A stretch of 64,000 bases of DNA from Micavibrio_A sp964539025 (GTDB lineage: Bacteria > Pseudomonadota > Alphaproteobacteria > Micavibrionales > Micavibrionaceae), in assembly GCA_964539025.1 (NCBI GenBank), contig CAZIFA010000005.1, forward strand, positions 1 through 64,000, in the 5' to 3' direction. A program made the translations under genes and the position numbers. The notes beneath the pieces were generated by a model. The model did no database searches, had not been told where the DNA came from, and was given only the letters and a program-made list of their open reading frames with translations. Below are positions 26,834 through 35,122 of the stretch, in pieces; within the stretch, counting starts at the first letter, position 1, and the number at the start of each line of letters is the position of its first letter.

Positions 26834-27225
26834 GCGGTTTGTTATCGGCAATCAACGAAGGCCAGAGAGCATGGGTCGTATTCAGCGGCCAGACAGAAAT
26901 TTCATGGCTCAAACTTTTGAAACCCGGTTTTCGTCATTGTTACGTTCTTATCAATGATGGCGAACGCTGGACCAGCATAGATCCGCTGAGCCACGTGACG
27001 GAAATTTCCGTGCATCACCATGTTCCGGTGGATTTCGATCTTCCGGGCTGGCTACAAGCACGCGGGAATTGCGTTATACAGGCATCTCTTCGCCGCGACA
27101 TCGTAAAAGCCGCGCCGTTCATGCTTTTTACCTGCGTCGAGGCCGTCAAGCGCGTTCTCGGCATCCACAAGCGCGGTATCGTCACGCCCTGGCAACTTTA
27201 CCGTCATCTAACATTTGCAACTTAA
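26830..27225 (+). CDS. phage-element protein with possible permuted NlpC/P60-like Cys-His fold, 131 aa
   Basis: The product contains GFRHCYVLINDGERW near residue 37 and FTCVEAVKRVLGIHKRG near residue 97, followed by VTPWQLYRHLT. A histidine early and a cysteine at the start of a helix late resemble circularly permuted NlpC/P60 hydrolases, but this is a pattern-based inference. Genes of this look stand before portal genes in other alphaproteobacterial phage-like regions, as far as I recall. It is translationally coupled to the preceding gene. Confidence 0.7.
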   Translation: MSGLLSAINEGQRAWVVFSGQTEISWLKLLKPGFRHCYVLINDGERWTSIDPLSHVTEISVHHHVPVDFDLPGWLQARGNCVIQASLRRDIVKAAPFMLFTCVEAVKRVLGIHKRGIVTPWQLYRHLTFAT

Positions 27226-27245
27226 TTTTATAAAGGAGTTTTACC

Positions 27246-27509
27246 ATGGGTGATATTACAGGCCGCCCGAAAGCGCCGCCGCAACAGGTTATCTACGTTC
27301 CGCAGTATGTGTATCCCGATCCGGCCCCGAGCACGGGTGGCGGAAGCGCGACGGTGGACACGCCGACCGTCCCAACGCCTTCCGAACAGCGTGAAAGAAA
27401 TCTGCTTGGGCGTTCGCGTTCCCGTATAGGCACGATTTTGACGAGTTTTCGGGGCATTCTTTCGCCCGCTGAAACCGACGGCCAGCGTAAAACATTGCTG
27501 GGGGAATAA
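27246..27509 (+). CDS. small proline-rich phage-element protein, 87 aa
   Basis: An 87-residue product with no recognised domain. It is rich in proline, threonine and glycine at the start (PQQVIYVPQYVYPDPAP), then basic (NLLGRSRSRIGTILTSFRGIL). A strong AAGGAG site precedes the ATG. It sits 5 nt before the portal gene, in the place where short adaptor or unknown proteins are found in podoviral late operons. It is probably disordered. Confidence 0.65.
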   Translation: MGDITGRPKAPPQQVIYVPQYVYPDPAPSTGGGSATVDTPTVPTPSEQRERNLLGRSRSRIGTILTSFRGILSPAETDGQRKTLLGE

Positions 27510-27514
27510 TTATC

Positions 27515-29008
27515 ATGATGTCTATTATAAATGGAACGGCTCTACCGGAGCCGAAGGATCATTCGCATTTAATGCGCCGTTACGAGCAAGCCAAGAATCG
27601 TCGCGGTAACTGGGAAACGACATGGCAGGAATGCTATGATCATGCGCTTCCGCAATGCGGCGATTTCACAAGGATTAGCCAGCCGGGGCGTATCCGCACC
27701 GAGCGGTTGTACGATGGAACGGCGCTGGATGCTGTGGACCAGCTCGCGGCAAGCTTGCTGGGGCATTTAACGCCACCGTGGACGCAATGGTTCGGTTTTA
27801 AACCGGGTCCGGATTTAAGCCCAAGCGAAGCGCAATCTCTTGCGCCTGTGCTGGAAGATTCCGCCAAGATTATTCAGGCGCATTTCGATCGATCGAACTT
27901 CAGCGTCGAGATGCATCAGTGTTTCCTCGACCTCGTGGTCGGCGGTACAGCGGCGCTTTATCTGGAAGAAGCCGAACCCGGATCGTTTTCCGCGTTCAAG
28001 TTTTCCGCCGTGCCTTTGAGCGATATTGTACTTGAGGAAGGCGAAAACGGTTTTCTCGATGGATCGTTCCGTCAGTTAAAGCTCACGCTGGCGCAATTGA
28101 AAGATCGTTATCCGCTGGCGGAGATCCCTTCCGATATCATTCGTGAAGGTGATCGCGATCCGCAATCCCGCTTTGCTGTTCTCGAAAGTATTCTTCCAGA
28201 AGGCGGCGCGTATAATTATGCCGCGCTTCTGACCGAAAAAGGCCAGCCGGTGGAATTGACCTCGGGGCGCTTTGCCAATTCGCCTTGTATTGCTTTCCGC
28301 TGGATGAAATCGCCGGGCGAACTTTATGGTCGCTCGCCGGTGATGAAGGCTCTGCCCGATATCAAAACTGCGAATAAGGTTGTCGAATTGATTTTAAAGA
28401 ACGCCTCCATCGCCGTGACAGGCATTTGGCAGGCAGATGATGATGGCGTGCTAAACCCCGCCAACATTGAGCTCGTTCCGGGTGCGATCATTCCAAAGGC
28501 TGTCGGTTCCGCCGGATTAAAACCGCTGGAAATGCCGGGGCGTTTCGATGTATCGCAACTGATCCTCGATGATCTGCGCTCCCGTATTCGTCACGCACTT
28601 TTGATCGACAAGCTTGGTCAGATTTCGGACAAGCGTATGACCGCGACTGAAGTCGTCGAACGGGCAAGTGAGATGGCGTTGCTTTTAGGGGCTACTTATG
28701 GCCGCCTGCAATCCGAACTCCTGACGCCGATGATCCGTCGCGCTTATTCAATCTTGCGTCGTCGTGGTGAAATTCCCGATATCGCGCTGGATGGCCGTTT
28801 CGTCGCGCTCGATTACCGTGCACCTCTGGCAAGGGCGCAGGCGCAACGCAATGTCCAGAACACGATGACATGGATAAATTCGGTCATGGGTATGGGCGCA
28901 GAAGCGGCTTCGGCTGTCGATATGCCACGCGCGGCGCAATTCCTCGGCGAAGCACTGGGCGTACCAAGCGACCTGATCAAAAAGGAGATGACCGATGCTG
29001 TTCTCTAA
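27515..29008 (+). CDS. podoviral portal (head-to-tail connector) protein
   Basis: The 497-residue protein resembles the bacteriophage head-to-tail connecting family: an early RRYEQAKNRRGNWETTWQEC, then RTERLYDGTALDAVDQLAA and LTPPWTQWFGF, a middle part with GRSPVMKALPDIKTANKVVE, and a C-terminal TATEVVERASEMALLLGATYG segment. The portal forms the dodecameric ring through which DNA is packed. It is the first clear structural gene in the element and overlaps the next gene by 14 nt. Confidence 0.9.
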   Translation: MMSIINGTALPEPKDHSHLMRRYEQAKNRRGNWETTWQECYDHALPQCGDFTRISQPGRIRTERLYDGTALDAVDQLAASLLGHLTPPWTQWFGFKPGPDLSPSEAQSLAPVLEDSAKIIQAHFDRSNFSVEMHQCFLDLVVGGTAALYLEEAEPGSFSAFKFSAVPLSDIVLEEGENGFLDGSFRQLKLTLAQLKDRYPLAEIPSDIIREGDRDPQSRFAVLESILPEGGAYNYAALLTEKGQPVELTSGRFANSPCIAFRWMKSPGELYGRSPVMKALPDIKTANKVVELILKNASIAVTGIWQADDDGVLNPANIELVPGAIIPKAVGSAGLKPLEMPGRFDVSQLILDDLRSRIRHALLIDKLGQISDKRMTATEVVERASEMALLLGATYGRLQSELLTPMIRRAYSILRRRGEIPDIALDGRFVALDYRAPLARAQAQRNVQNTMTWINSVMGMGAEAASAVDMPRAAQFLGEALGVPSDLIKKEMTDAVL

Positions 29009-29270
29009 ACAAACATCCTTGCGAGAGATCGAGGGAACAACGGTTTACACAAACCATGTATCCCGTCTTGAACAACAAGAGATCGAACGCAGCTTCGCCC
29101 GTGTTTTTTCGACCGAGGAAGGAAAAAAGGTTCTGGCCTGGCTTCAGGTCATGACCTTTCAGCGAGCGGCGGGGATGTCCACGCCGGACGAACAGCTTCG
29201 GTACATGGAAGGCCAGCGCAGCCTTGTCGCCAGCATCTTGCGCATGATCGACCGCGGCAAACACAATTAG
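28995..29270 (+). CDS. small phage-element protein, 91 aa
   Basis: A 91-residue product of unknown family. It has a good GGAG ribosome site inside the end of the portal gene. It is helical and charged (QEIERSFARVFSTEEGKKVLAW), ending in RQ/K-rich residues. The position between portal and scaffold suggests a head-assembly accessory role. The 155 bp after it hold a short dyad (CATACtaaaTGTATG type) but no gene. Confidence 0.65.
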   Translation: MLFSKQTSLREIEGTTVYTNHVSRLEQQEIERSFARVFSTEEGKKVLAWLQVMTFQRAAGMSTPDEQLRYMEGQRSLVASILRMIDRGKHN

Positions 29271-29425
29271 GAGCATCCATCTTTTGTCCGGACGCAGCGT
29301 TATCCTTCGGTCTCGTCGTGCTCACATACTAAATGTATGCTCCGCGCGCCTCGCCTTGACTGCCTTGCGTCCAAACAAAATCTGAACGCTCTAACATCAA
29401 TCAGTAAAAAACTAAGGAGAAAACT

Positions 29426-30061
29426 ATGACTGCTACACAAATGAACATACCCGATAAATTCAAAGACCCTTCGACAGGCGAGCTCAAAGTGGATTCGCTT
29501 CTGACATCCTATTCCGAACTGGAAAAGAGATTGTCCCGTTCGCCATCCGTGCCGAAATCAGCCGATGATTACTGCATCGATTGCAAGCACGGCTATTTCG
29601 ATGTCGATCAGGAATTGAACAAGCAACTCCATGCCAAGGGTTTTAGCAATGAACAGGTGCAGGTCGTGTATGACCTCGCGGCCGAACGTCTTGTTCCACT
29701 CGTCATTCAGATGGCGGCCGATTACAACGCAGAACGCGAGATCGAAAAACTGGTCAAGCAATTCGGCGGCGAAGAAAAATGGCGCGAAGTTTCGCGTCAG
29801 CTTCTGGCCTTTGGCCAAAAGGCTTTACCGGCGGATGTTCTTGAAACGCTGTCCAGCTCTTTCGAAGGTGTGATGGCGCTGTATCGTATGATGAAAGGCG
29901 AGGAACCGGGCTTATCCCGTGCCGAAGGTCCGCAAGGATCATCGCAAAACGAACTCGACCTGCAATCGATGATGCGCGATCCGAAATACTGGCGCGATCA
30001 GGACCCGTCCTTTGTCAACAAAGTGACCGAAGGGTTCCAGAAACTGTACGGTAAGAGATAA
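29426..30061 (+). CDS. capsid assembly scaffold-like protein
   Basis: The product has 211 residues. The N-terminal IPDKFKDPSTGELKVDSLLTSYSELEKRL is typical of T7-like capsid assembly proteins, then comes a helical middle part and a C-terminal DPKYWRDQDPSFVNKVTEGF segment of the kind that contacts capsid subunits. Scaffolds guide procapsid formation and then leave. It precedes the capsid gene, as expected, but a minus-strand PilZ gene and a separate promoter lie between them. Confidence 0.78.
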   Translation: MTATQMNIPDKFKDPSTGELKVDSLLTSYSELEKRLSRSPSVPKSADDYCIDCKHGYFDVDQELNKQLHAKGFSNEQVQVVYDLAAERLVPLVIQMAADYNAEREIEKLVKQFGGEEKWREVSRQLLAFGQKALPADVLETLSSSFEGVMALYRMMKGEEPGLSRAEGPQGSSQNELDLQSMMRDPKYWRDQDPSFVNKVTEGFQKLYGKR

Positions 30062-30066
30062 AAAAT

Positions 30067-30096
30067 AAAATCCCCGCTTTATGCGGGGATTTTTTC
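30067..30096 (+). terminator. Rho-independent terminator after the scaffold gene
   Basis: The stem AAATCCCCGC/GCGGGGATTT with loop TTTAT is followed by Ts, starting 6 nt after the stop. It separates early head genes from the capsid unit and may also serve the convergent PilZ gene. Confidence 0.9.
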
Positions 30097-30112
30097 TAAA
30101 CCTGTTTGCCCT

Positions 30113-30493
30113 TTAAACCAACTGCGATTCCATAAATTCACGGGTGACGAAATCATCGACGACCTGTTTGAATTTACGAGCGATGTCGCGGGTGATCGGC
30201 TCGAATTGAATAGCGAGGCGATCGCGGGTCTTGCGGATAACGCGGCCGCGGTGCGGGATATCGACGATTTTGCCGGTCAGGCGGAATTTCATGGTTATTT
30301 CGACGGGGGCGGAGAGTGAGAACATGCGTTCATCAGCTTGAACCAACATGCCTCCATCGCTCCAGTTATGGACCGGGTAGGCCTTGCCGTTGATGATGGA
30401 AATGCAATTGTCGGCGGAACGGCGCGGAGAAGCGCGACGGGACTGGTCCACATCGTTGCTTACGTCTACGAATAGATTATCCATATTGTTCAT
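30113..30493 (-). CDS. PilZ domain protein
   Basis: A 126-residue single-domain protein. RRASPRR at about 20-26 gives the arginine-rich c-di-GMP motif, and VHNWSDGGMLVQ gives the (D/N)xSxxG motif, so c-di-GMP binding looks possible. The rest (VDIPHRGRVIRKTRDRLAIQFEP) fits the beta barrel, with a C-terminal helix. It lies in reverse orientation between the scaffold and capsid genes of the phage-like element and shares an intergenic region with the operator-bearing promoter at 30572. It is probably cargo or a host-derived regulator. Confidence 0.85.
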   Translation of the reverse strand: MNNMDNLFVDVSNDVDQSRRASPRRSADNCISIINGKAYPVHNWSDGGMLVQADERMFSLSAPVEITMKFRLTGKIVDIPHRGRVIRKTRDRLAIQFEPITRDIARKFKQVVDDFVTREFMESQLV

Positions 30494-30571
30494 TTGCTGT
30501 CTTTTTCTCCCGTCTATACCTTTATATCCTACAAAACCTGTTTCAGGAACGAAGATTTTTTAAAAAGATGC

Positions 30572-30600
30572 TTGACATTGTAGGAAATAAGTCCTACTAT
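30572..30600 (+). promoter_or_regulatory. strong promoter with built-in operator dyad
   Basis: TTGACA (30572-30577), a 17-nt spacer and TACTAT (30595-30600). The dyad TAGGA-AATAAG-TCCTA (30581-30596) fills the spacer and reaches the -10 box, so a bound repressor would block RNA polymerase. A half site, TCCTAC, lies at 30527-30532. It points toward the capsid gene. Confidence 0.7.
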
Positions 30601-30609
30601 GGTTCCATC

Positions 30610-30660
30610 AACGCCCGAACTGCGTGCTTTTGCAAGGCCGCTCTGGGCGTTTTTATTTTT
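30610..30660 (+). terminator. terminator just after the capsid-side promoter
   Basis: AACGCCC (30610-30616) can pair with GGGCGTT (30645-30651), followed by TTTTATTTTT. It begins only a few nt after the predicted transcription start, so the promoter may make a roughly 54-nt RNA unless the terminator is bypassed. The remaining 131 bp to the capsid start show no other gene. Confidence 0.6.
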
Positions 30661-30791
30661 CCGGACAACGCGCAGCCAAGCCTGCCGCCCGCACACTTCC
30701 CGGTTCAGCCCAAACGGGCCCGATTTTAAAATCGTGAAAACCCCTGAAACCGGCGCTTTCCCATCAACAACCAACATTGAGGTAAAATATC

Positions 30792-31631
30792 ATGGCAACA
30801 ACCATTGATCAGGCCTTCATCAAGCAATTCGAACGCGAAGTGCATGAGGCCTACCAGCGCCAGGGTTCCAAACTGCGGAATTCGGTGCGATCCATCAACA
30901 ACGTCAAAGGCGCGTCCACGACCTTCCAGAAGGTAGGCAAGGGCACGGCATCGACGAAATCCACACACGGCATGGTGCCGGTGATGAACCTGGTTCATTC
31001 GAACGTCGAATGCACGCTACAGGATTTCTACGCCGGTGACTGGGTCGACCGTCTTCAGGAACTTAAAATCAATATTCCTGAACGTCAGGTTATCGCATCT
31101 GCAGGTGCTTATGCGCTTGGCCGCAAGACGGACGAACTGATCATCGCCGCTCTGGCGACGGCTTCCACGAACACAATCGTCGATTCCAACGTCGGTTTGA
31201 CCAAAGCCAAGATCATGTCCGCGTTCGAAACATTCGGTAAAAGCGACATTCCCGATGACGGACAGCGTTTTGCCGTGATCGGTTGGAAACAATGGACCGA
31301 GCTTCTGGCCATTCCGGAATTTTCCAGCGCGGATTATGTGGGTTCGGCCAATCTGCCGTACAACACGACGCTGACGCAGGCCAAACAATGGCTGGGCACG
31401 ATCTGGATTCCGCATTCCGGTCTTCCGATCGACGGCAGCGATATCCGTTCTTGCTACTTCTACCACAAAACGGCGGTGGGTCATGCGTCCGGTTCTGATG
31501 TTCAGACGGATATCAGTTGGCACGGCGACCGCGCGGCGCACTTTGTCAACAATATGATGAGCCAGGGTGCTGCGCTCATCGATGGCGGCGGCGTCGTGAC
31601 GATCAACTGCGATGAAACCCCAGATGCATAA
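30792..31631 (+). CDS. major capsid protein
   Basis: A 279-residue protein resembling short podoviral capsid proteins. It begins MATTIDQAFIKQFEREVHEA, has GKGTASTKSTHGMVPVMN, and a middle part with IPERQVIASAGAYALGRKTDELIIAAL. Its end describes a beta-rich domain (SWHGDRAAHFVNNMMSQGAALIDG). It would form the icosahedral shell. A decoration-type gene follows after 13 nt. Its own leader of about 190 nt carries a repressible promoter and terminator. Confidence 0.85.
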   Translation: MATTIDQAFIKQFEREVHEAYQRQGSKLRNSVRSINNVKGASTTFQKVGKGTASTKSTHGMVPVMNLVHSNVECTLQDFYAGDWVDRLQELKINIPERQVIASAGAYALGRKTDELIIAALATASTNTIVDSNVGLTKAKIMSAFETFGKSDIPDDGQRFAVIGWKQWTELLAIPEFSSADYVGSANLPYNTTLTQAKQWLGTIWIPHSGLPIDGSDIRSCYFYHKTAVGHASGSDVQTDISWHGDRAAHFVNNMMSQGAALIDGGGVVTINCDETPDA

Positions 31632-31644
31632 GGAGTAATGAACA

Positions 31645-31884
31645 ATGGCTTTTAAATTAACAGACCTTAGCGTTCTGGCTTACGCCAACAATTTCACTTT
31701 GTGGCACTACAAGACGATCGATTCATCGGTCACGGGCAGCAATTATTTTAACGCTGGTTCGGACATGATGCGCATCAACGATCTTATTATCGCGAACCTT
31801 GATACGGACGGCTCTCCGAGCACGAAATTCTATATCGTGACCGGCAACACCGGCGGTGTTGTTTCCGTGACGCTCTATTCATAG
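31645..31884 (+). CDS. small protein after the capsid gene, 79 aa
   Basis: Unknown family. It has 79 residues, is beta-rich and uncharged (SVLAYANNFTLWHYKTIDSS, YIVTGNTGGVVSVTLYS). Its position directly after the capsid gene and its size are like head-decoration or stabilising proteins, an inference from gene order only. A long terminator-type hairpin lies about 110 nt downstream. Confidence 0.65.
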   Translation: MAFKLTDLSVLAYANNFTLWHYKTIDSSVTGSNYFNAGSDMMRINDLIIANLDTDGSPSTKFYIVTGNTGGVVSVTLYS

Positions 31885-31991
31885 AGCATCCTCCCCGAAG
31901 TCATGAGAAACCGGCTTTGAGCAACAGGCGCTTTCCCTTTCAGAGGCCTGGCTCGCCATTTGCCGCCTAGCCGTCTTCGGTATTCGCGATC

Positions 31992-32030
31992 GCCGTTCCC
32001 CCCGCAGAAAATCGGGGGGAACGGCACTTT
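31992..32030 (+). terminator. strong terminator hairpin after the capsid unit
   Basis: The perfect 13-bp stem GCCGTTCCCCCCG (31992-32004) / CGGGGGGAACGGC (32013-32025) has loop CAGAAAAT and is followed by ACTTTATTTT. It ends the capsid transcript and opens an AT-rich stretch. Confidence 0.8.
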
Positions 32031-32063
32031 ATTTTAAAAATATGTAAATAAATTTAACCAGAG

Positions 32064-32086
32064 TTTTCCACAGGTATTGTGGAAAA
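32064..32086. repeat. inverted pair of DnaA-box-like 9-mers
   Basis: TTTTCCACA (32064-32072) and TGTGGAAAA (32078-32086) form a perfect dyad with a 5-nt loop. Each arm matches the relaxed DnaA box TTWTNCACA. An AT-rich stretch (32026-32058) lies next to it. It could also be a repressor operator for the next gene. Confidence 0.5.
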
Positions 32087-32170
32087 GATTCAATTTGCAA
32101 TTCGTTGCGCGTTTTTGTTATGAAGGATGCATAAATAAATACAAAAAGACGTTCAGAGGGTTCGGCAACA

Positions 32171-32548
32171 ATGCCTACGGCAGAGTATTTTTTTGTTTCC
32201 AAAGATGGTGTTCAGTTTGCAGCTTTGCAATCTGGCCAGATTTCTTCAGAGCGCATGAATGATAATGGTCGCGATCTTCTGGAAGAGCGGAAGATCAAGG
32301 CAGGCATATCAGCTTACACAGTTCCCTATGAACATAACGGGCGTGAAGGTGTATTGGTTATAGGTTCTAGTGACGAGGCCGCACAGGTTTCTAATCTGAT
32401 CAGTGCTAAGGGCTATGGTACATCGTCCCGTGCTGTGCCAAGGCACGATAATGTTTTATATCCGGCATTTGCGAGGGCTGTATCTAATGCACCTGTCCAA
32501 CGTCGCGCGTCTATTACAGGCAATGTACCTGTATTGGCAGTCGCCTAA
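32171..32548 (+). CDS. hypothetical protein in a self-contained cassette, 125 aa
   Basis: I recognise no family. The protein begins MPTAEYFFVSKDGVQFAALQ and is soluble, with a VLVIGSSDEAAQVSNLISAKG part and an unstructured end. It lies between the capsid and tail tubular A genes, flanked by a strong terminator on each side (31992 and 32583), with a possible promoter TTGCAA (32095) / TATGAA (32119). This is the typical arrangement of a moron. A defence or lysogenic-conversion role is possible but unproven. Confidence 0.65.
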   Translation: MPTAEYFFVSKDGVQFAALQSGQISSERMNDNGRDLLEERKIKAGISAYTVPYEHNGREGVLVIGSSDEAAQVSNLISAKGYGTSSRAVPRHDNVLYPAFARAVSNAPVQRRASITGNVPVLAVA

Positions 32549-32582
32549 ACAGCGGCCTAAAAGAAGTAACACAAGTTTTTTA

Positions 32583-32608
32583 AAAGCGGCCTTCGGGCCG
32601 CTTTTTTT
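32583..32608 (+). terminator. Rho-independent terminator of the cassette
   Basis: The stem GCGGCC/GGCCGC has a TTCG tetraloop, is extended by A-T pairs, and is followed by seven Ts (32602-32608), 35 nt after the stop at 32548. Confidence 0.92.
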
Positions 32609-32640
32609 ATTTTCACCTTAAAATTTTCAGGAGAATTACC

Positions 32641-33210
32641 ATGGCTTTGAACGACGTGGCTCTATGCAGCCGCGCGCTGATCCGTCTTGGCGCGGCACCC
32701 ATAACATCATTCGACGACGGCACGGCGGAATCGGAAATTGCGGGCGCATTGTTCGGCCCGACGCGCGATGCGCTTTTATCCGCCTATGGCTGGAGTTTTG
32801 CGAGCGGGCAGGTGGCTTTGACGCCGCTGGTTACACCGCCGGTCGCCGATTACGCCAAGGCTTTTGCCCTGCCCAATGATTTTTTACGAGCGATATCGGC
32901 GGGCGATGGCGGGCGTGGGCGCGGATTGAATTTCCGCATTGCGCGCGGTGCTTTGCATACGGATGCGGAGCAAGTCGTACTTTCTTATATTTTCCGCCCA
33001 GAGGAAGAAGAATTTCCGCCTTATTTCGATATGGCGTTGATCGCCAGATTGTCAGCAGAATTTTGCATGCCGGTCACGGAAAATACGTCGCGGGCCGATG
33101 CTCTGTTCCGGATGGCTGATGCTGAATTTGCCCGTGCGCGCCAAATTGACGCGCAGCAAGATACGCCGGGCCGCATAGAAAACTTCTCCCTTATCGATGT
33201 GCGAGGATAA
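32641..33210 (+). CDS. tail tubular protein A-like
   Basis: The product has 189 residues and starts MALNDVALCSRALIRLGAAPITSF, the common start of T7 gp11-like tail adaptor proteins. It continues with a predominantly helical fold and SYIFRPEEEEFPPYFDMALIARLSA. It should form the ring joining the portal to the tail nozzle. It lies 2 nt before the gp12-like gene. Confidence 0.85.
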   Translation: MALNDVALCSRALIRLGAAPITSFDDGTAESEIAGALFGPTRDALLSAYGWSFASGQVALTPLVTPPVADYAKAFALPNDFLRAISAGDGGRGRGLNFRIARGALHTDAEQVVLSYIFRPEEEEFPPYFDMALIARLSAEFCMPVTENTSRADALFRMADAEFARARQIDAQQDTPGRIENFSLIDVRG

Positions 33211-33212
33211 AC

Positions 33213-35111
33213 ATGACACGCATCCGCCAGGTTAAGACCAATTTTACGGCAGGCGAGGTGAGCCGCGATCTATTGGGTCGCGGTGATCTTCGCGCCTATG
33301 AAAATGGCGCACTTACATTGCGCAATCTTTTTATCTTCCCGACGGGCGGCGTGACGCGCCGTGCGGGCCTGTCTTATATCGACACCGCCGCGGGTGATGG
33401 CCGCTTGATTTCGTTTGAATTCAACACCGAACAAACCTATCTGATGGTCGTAACAGATGGCCAGATTGATATTTACGCGGGCGGAATAAATGTTCAAACC
33501 TTGTCCGCGCCATGGACGTTAAGCCAAATAGGCCAACTCGCCTGGACGCAAAGTGCCGATACGCTGCTGATGGTGCATCCGGACGTTCCGCCGAAAAAAC
33601 TTCTGCGCAATTCGCTGGGAAGTTTTGTGCTGCAGGATTGGGATTTCTTCACCGAAGGCAACGTCGTCCGGCAACCTTACTATAAATTTGCGGATAACAC
33701 TGTAACCCTAACGCCGAGCGCGACGACGGGAAGCATCACGCTTGCGGCCTCCGTCGATGCATTCGAGGGCGGACATGACGGCACGCGCCTGCGCGTGGGT
33801 GGCAAGGAAGTCCTGATCACGATGGTGAATTCACCGACCGTGGTCACGGCTACGGTCATAGAAACACTGGCGGGAACGAGCGCGACGATAGATTGGGCAG
33901 AGCAGGTCTTTTCATCCGTGCGCGGGTACGCGGCTACCGTTGCGTTTCACCAAGACAGGCTTGTCATTGGTGGATCGCGCGATATGCCCAACCGCTTGTG
34001 GTTTTCAAAAAGCGGCGATCTGTTCAATTTTGATCTTGGCACAGGACTAGATGATGAATCGATTGAATTCGCCATTCTGTCCGATCAGGTTAACGCCATT
34101 CGCGGAATCTTTTCCGGTCGGCATTTGCAAGTATTTACCAGCGGTGCCGAATGGATGGTTACAGGTGATCCTTTAACACCAGCGAGCGTACAGCTCAACC
34201 GCCAGACACGCGTCGGATCACGTACAGATCGTTACATTCCGCCGGTGACGGTGGATGGCGCGACTATGTTCGTAGCCCGCAACGGCAATGAAATGCGTGA
34301 ATTTTTATACACGGATGTCGAACAGGCGTATCAGTCCACGGATCTCGCGCTTGTATCGCGGCACGTTTTGGGAAAGCCTATGGATCAAGATTTTGATGCC
34401 TTGCGTCGCCTGTTATTCGTGGTGCGCGATGACGGAAAATTCGCTACGCTCACAATATACCGCGCGGAACAGGTTGCGGCCTGGACACTGCATGAAACGC
34501 AAGGTCTGGTGAAATCTGTCTCGGTTGTCGGAGATGATGTGTATCTTCTGGTCGAACGCAACGAAGCCTATCTTATCGAATTATTCCAGAATGACCTTAA
34601 TCTGGATTCTGCCTTAACAGGTGAAGCGGGAAGCCCTGCGACCGAATGGTCCGGTCTCGATCATCTGGAAGGCATGAGCGTTTCCATCGTGGCCGATGGC
34701 GTCGTGCTCGATGATCATACCGTTACGGACGGTCAAGTTGTTCTTGATGAGCCGGCGACCAACGTGGAAATTGGCCTTTCCTATACGCATACGATCCAGC
34801 CATTGCCGCCCGCGGCGATAGGCGATGGAACGATGATCCGAAAGGTACGGATGATAGAGGCCGTATTCAGATTGCAGGACAGTAAAGCGCTGCGTCTCGA
34901 TGTCGGGCGAGGGCTTAAAGATGTTTCGTTGCGCCAGCTCGGCGAAGAAGAAATTCTCGATGAGCCGCCACCGCTCGTGAACGGGGATATCCATGTTCGT
35001 GCACTTGGTTGGCAAAGACAACTCGCCGATCCGCTTTGGAAGATCGAGCAATCGGCACCTATGCCTTTCACATTATTGTCCGTCATGACGGAATTGAAAC
35101 TCAACGATTAA
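33213..35111 (+). CDS. tail tubular protein B-like (nozzle)
   Basis: The product has 632 residues. It starts VKTNFTAGEVSRDLLGRGDLRAYENGALTLRNLFIFPTGGV-type sequence, typical of T7 gp12-like nozzle proteins, and contains PNRLWFSKSGDLFNFDLG and GRHLQVFTSGAEWMVTG, characteristic propeller-like repeats. It would form the tail tip of a short-tailed particle. The full length suggests it is functional, with no frameshift seen. Confidence 0.88.
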   Translation: MTRIRQVKTNFTAGEVSRDLLGRGDLRAYENGALTLRNLFIFPTGGVTRRAGLSYIDTAAGDGRLISFEFNTEQTYLMVVTDGQIDIYAGGINVQTLSAPWTLSQIGQLAWTQSADTLLMVHPDVPPKKLLRNSLGSFVLQDWDFFTEGNVVRQPYYKFADNTVTLTPSATTGSITLAASVDAFEGGHDGTRLRVGGKEVLITMVNSPTVVTATVIETLAGTSATIDWAEQVFSSVRGYAATVAFHQDRLVIGGSRDMPNRLWFSKSGDLFNFDLGTGLDDESIEFAILSDQVNAIRGIFSGRHLQVFTSGAEWMVTGDPLTPASVQLNRQTRVGSRTDRYIPPVTVDGATMFVARNGNEMREFLYTDVEQAYQSTDLALVSRHVLGKPMDQDFDALRRLLFVVRDDGKFATLTIYRAEQVAAWTLHETQGLVKSVSVVGDDVYLLVERNEAYLIELFQNDLNLDSALTGEAGSPATEWSGLDHLEGMSVSIVADGVVLDDHTVTDGQVVLDEPATNVEIGLSYTHTIQPLPPAAIGDGTMIRKVRMIEAVFRLQDSKALRLDVGRGLKDVSLRQLGEEEILDEPPPLVNGDIHVRALGWQRQLADPLWKIEQSAPMPFTLLSVMTELKLND

Positions 35112-35122
35112 GGAGAAATATT

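Noticed and set aside
30599..30808. 69-aa ORF between the promoter and the capsid gene
   Set aside because: Its start overlaps the -10 box and the frame crosses the terminator; no ribosome site.
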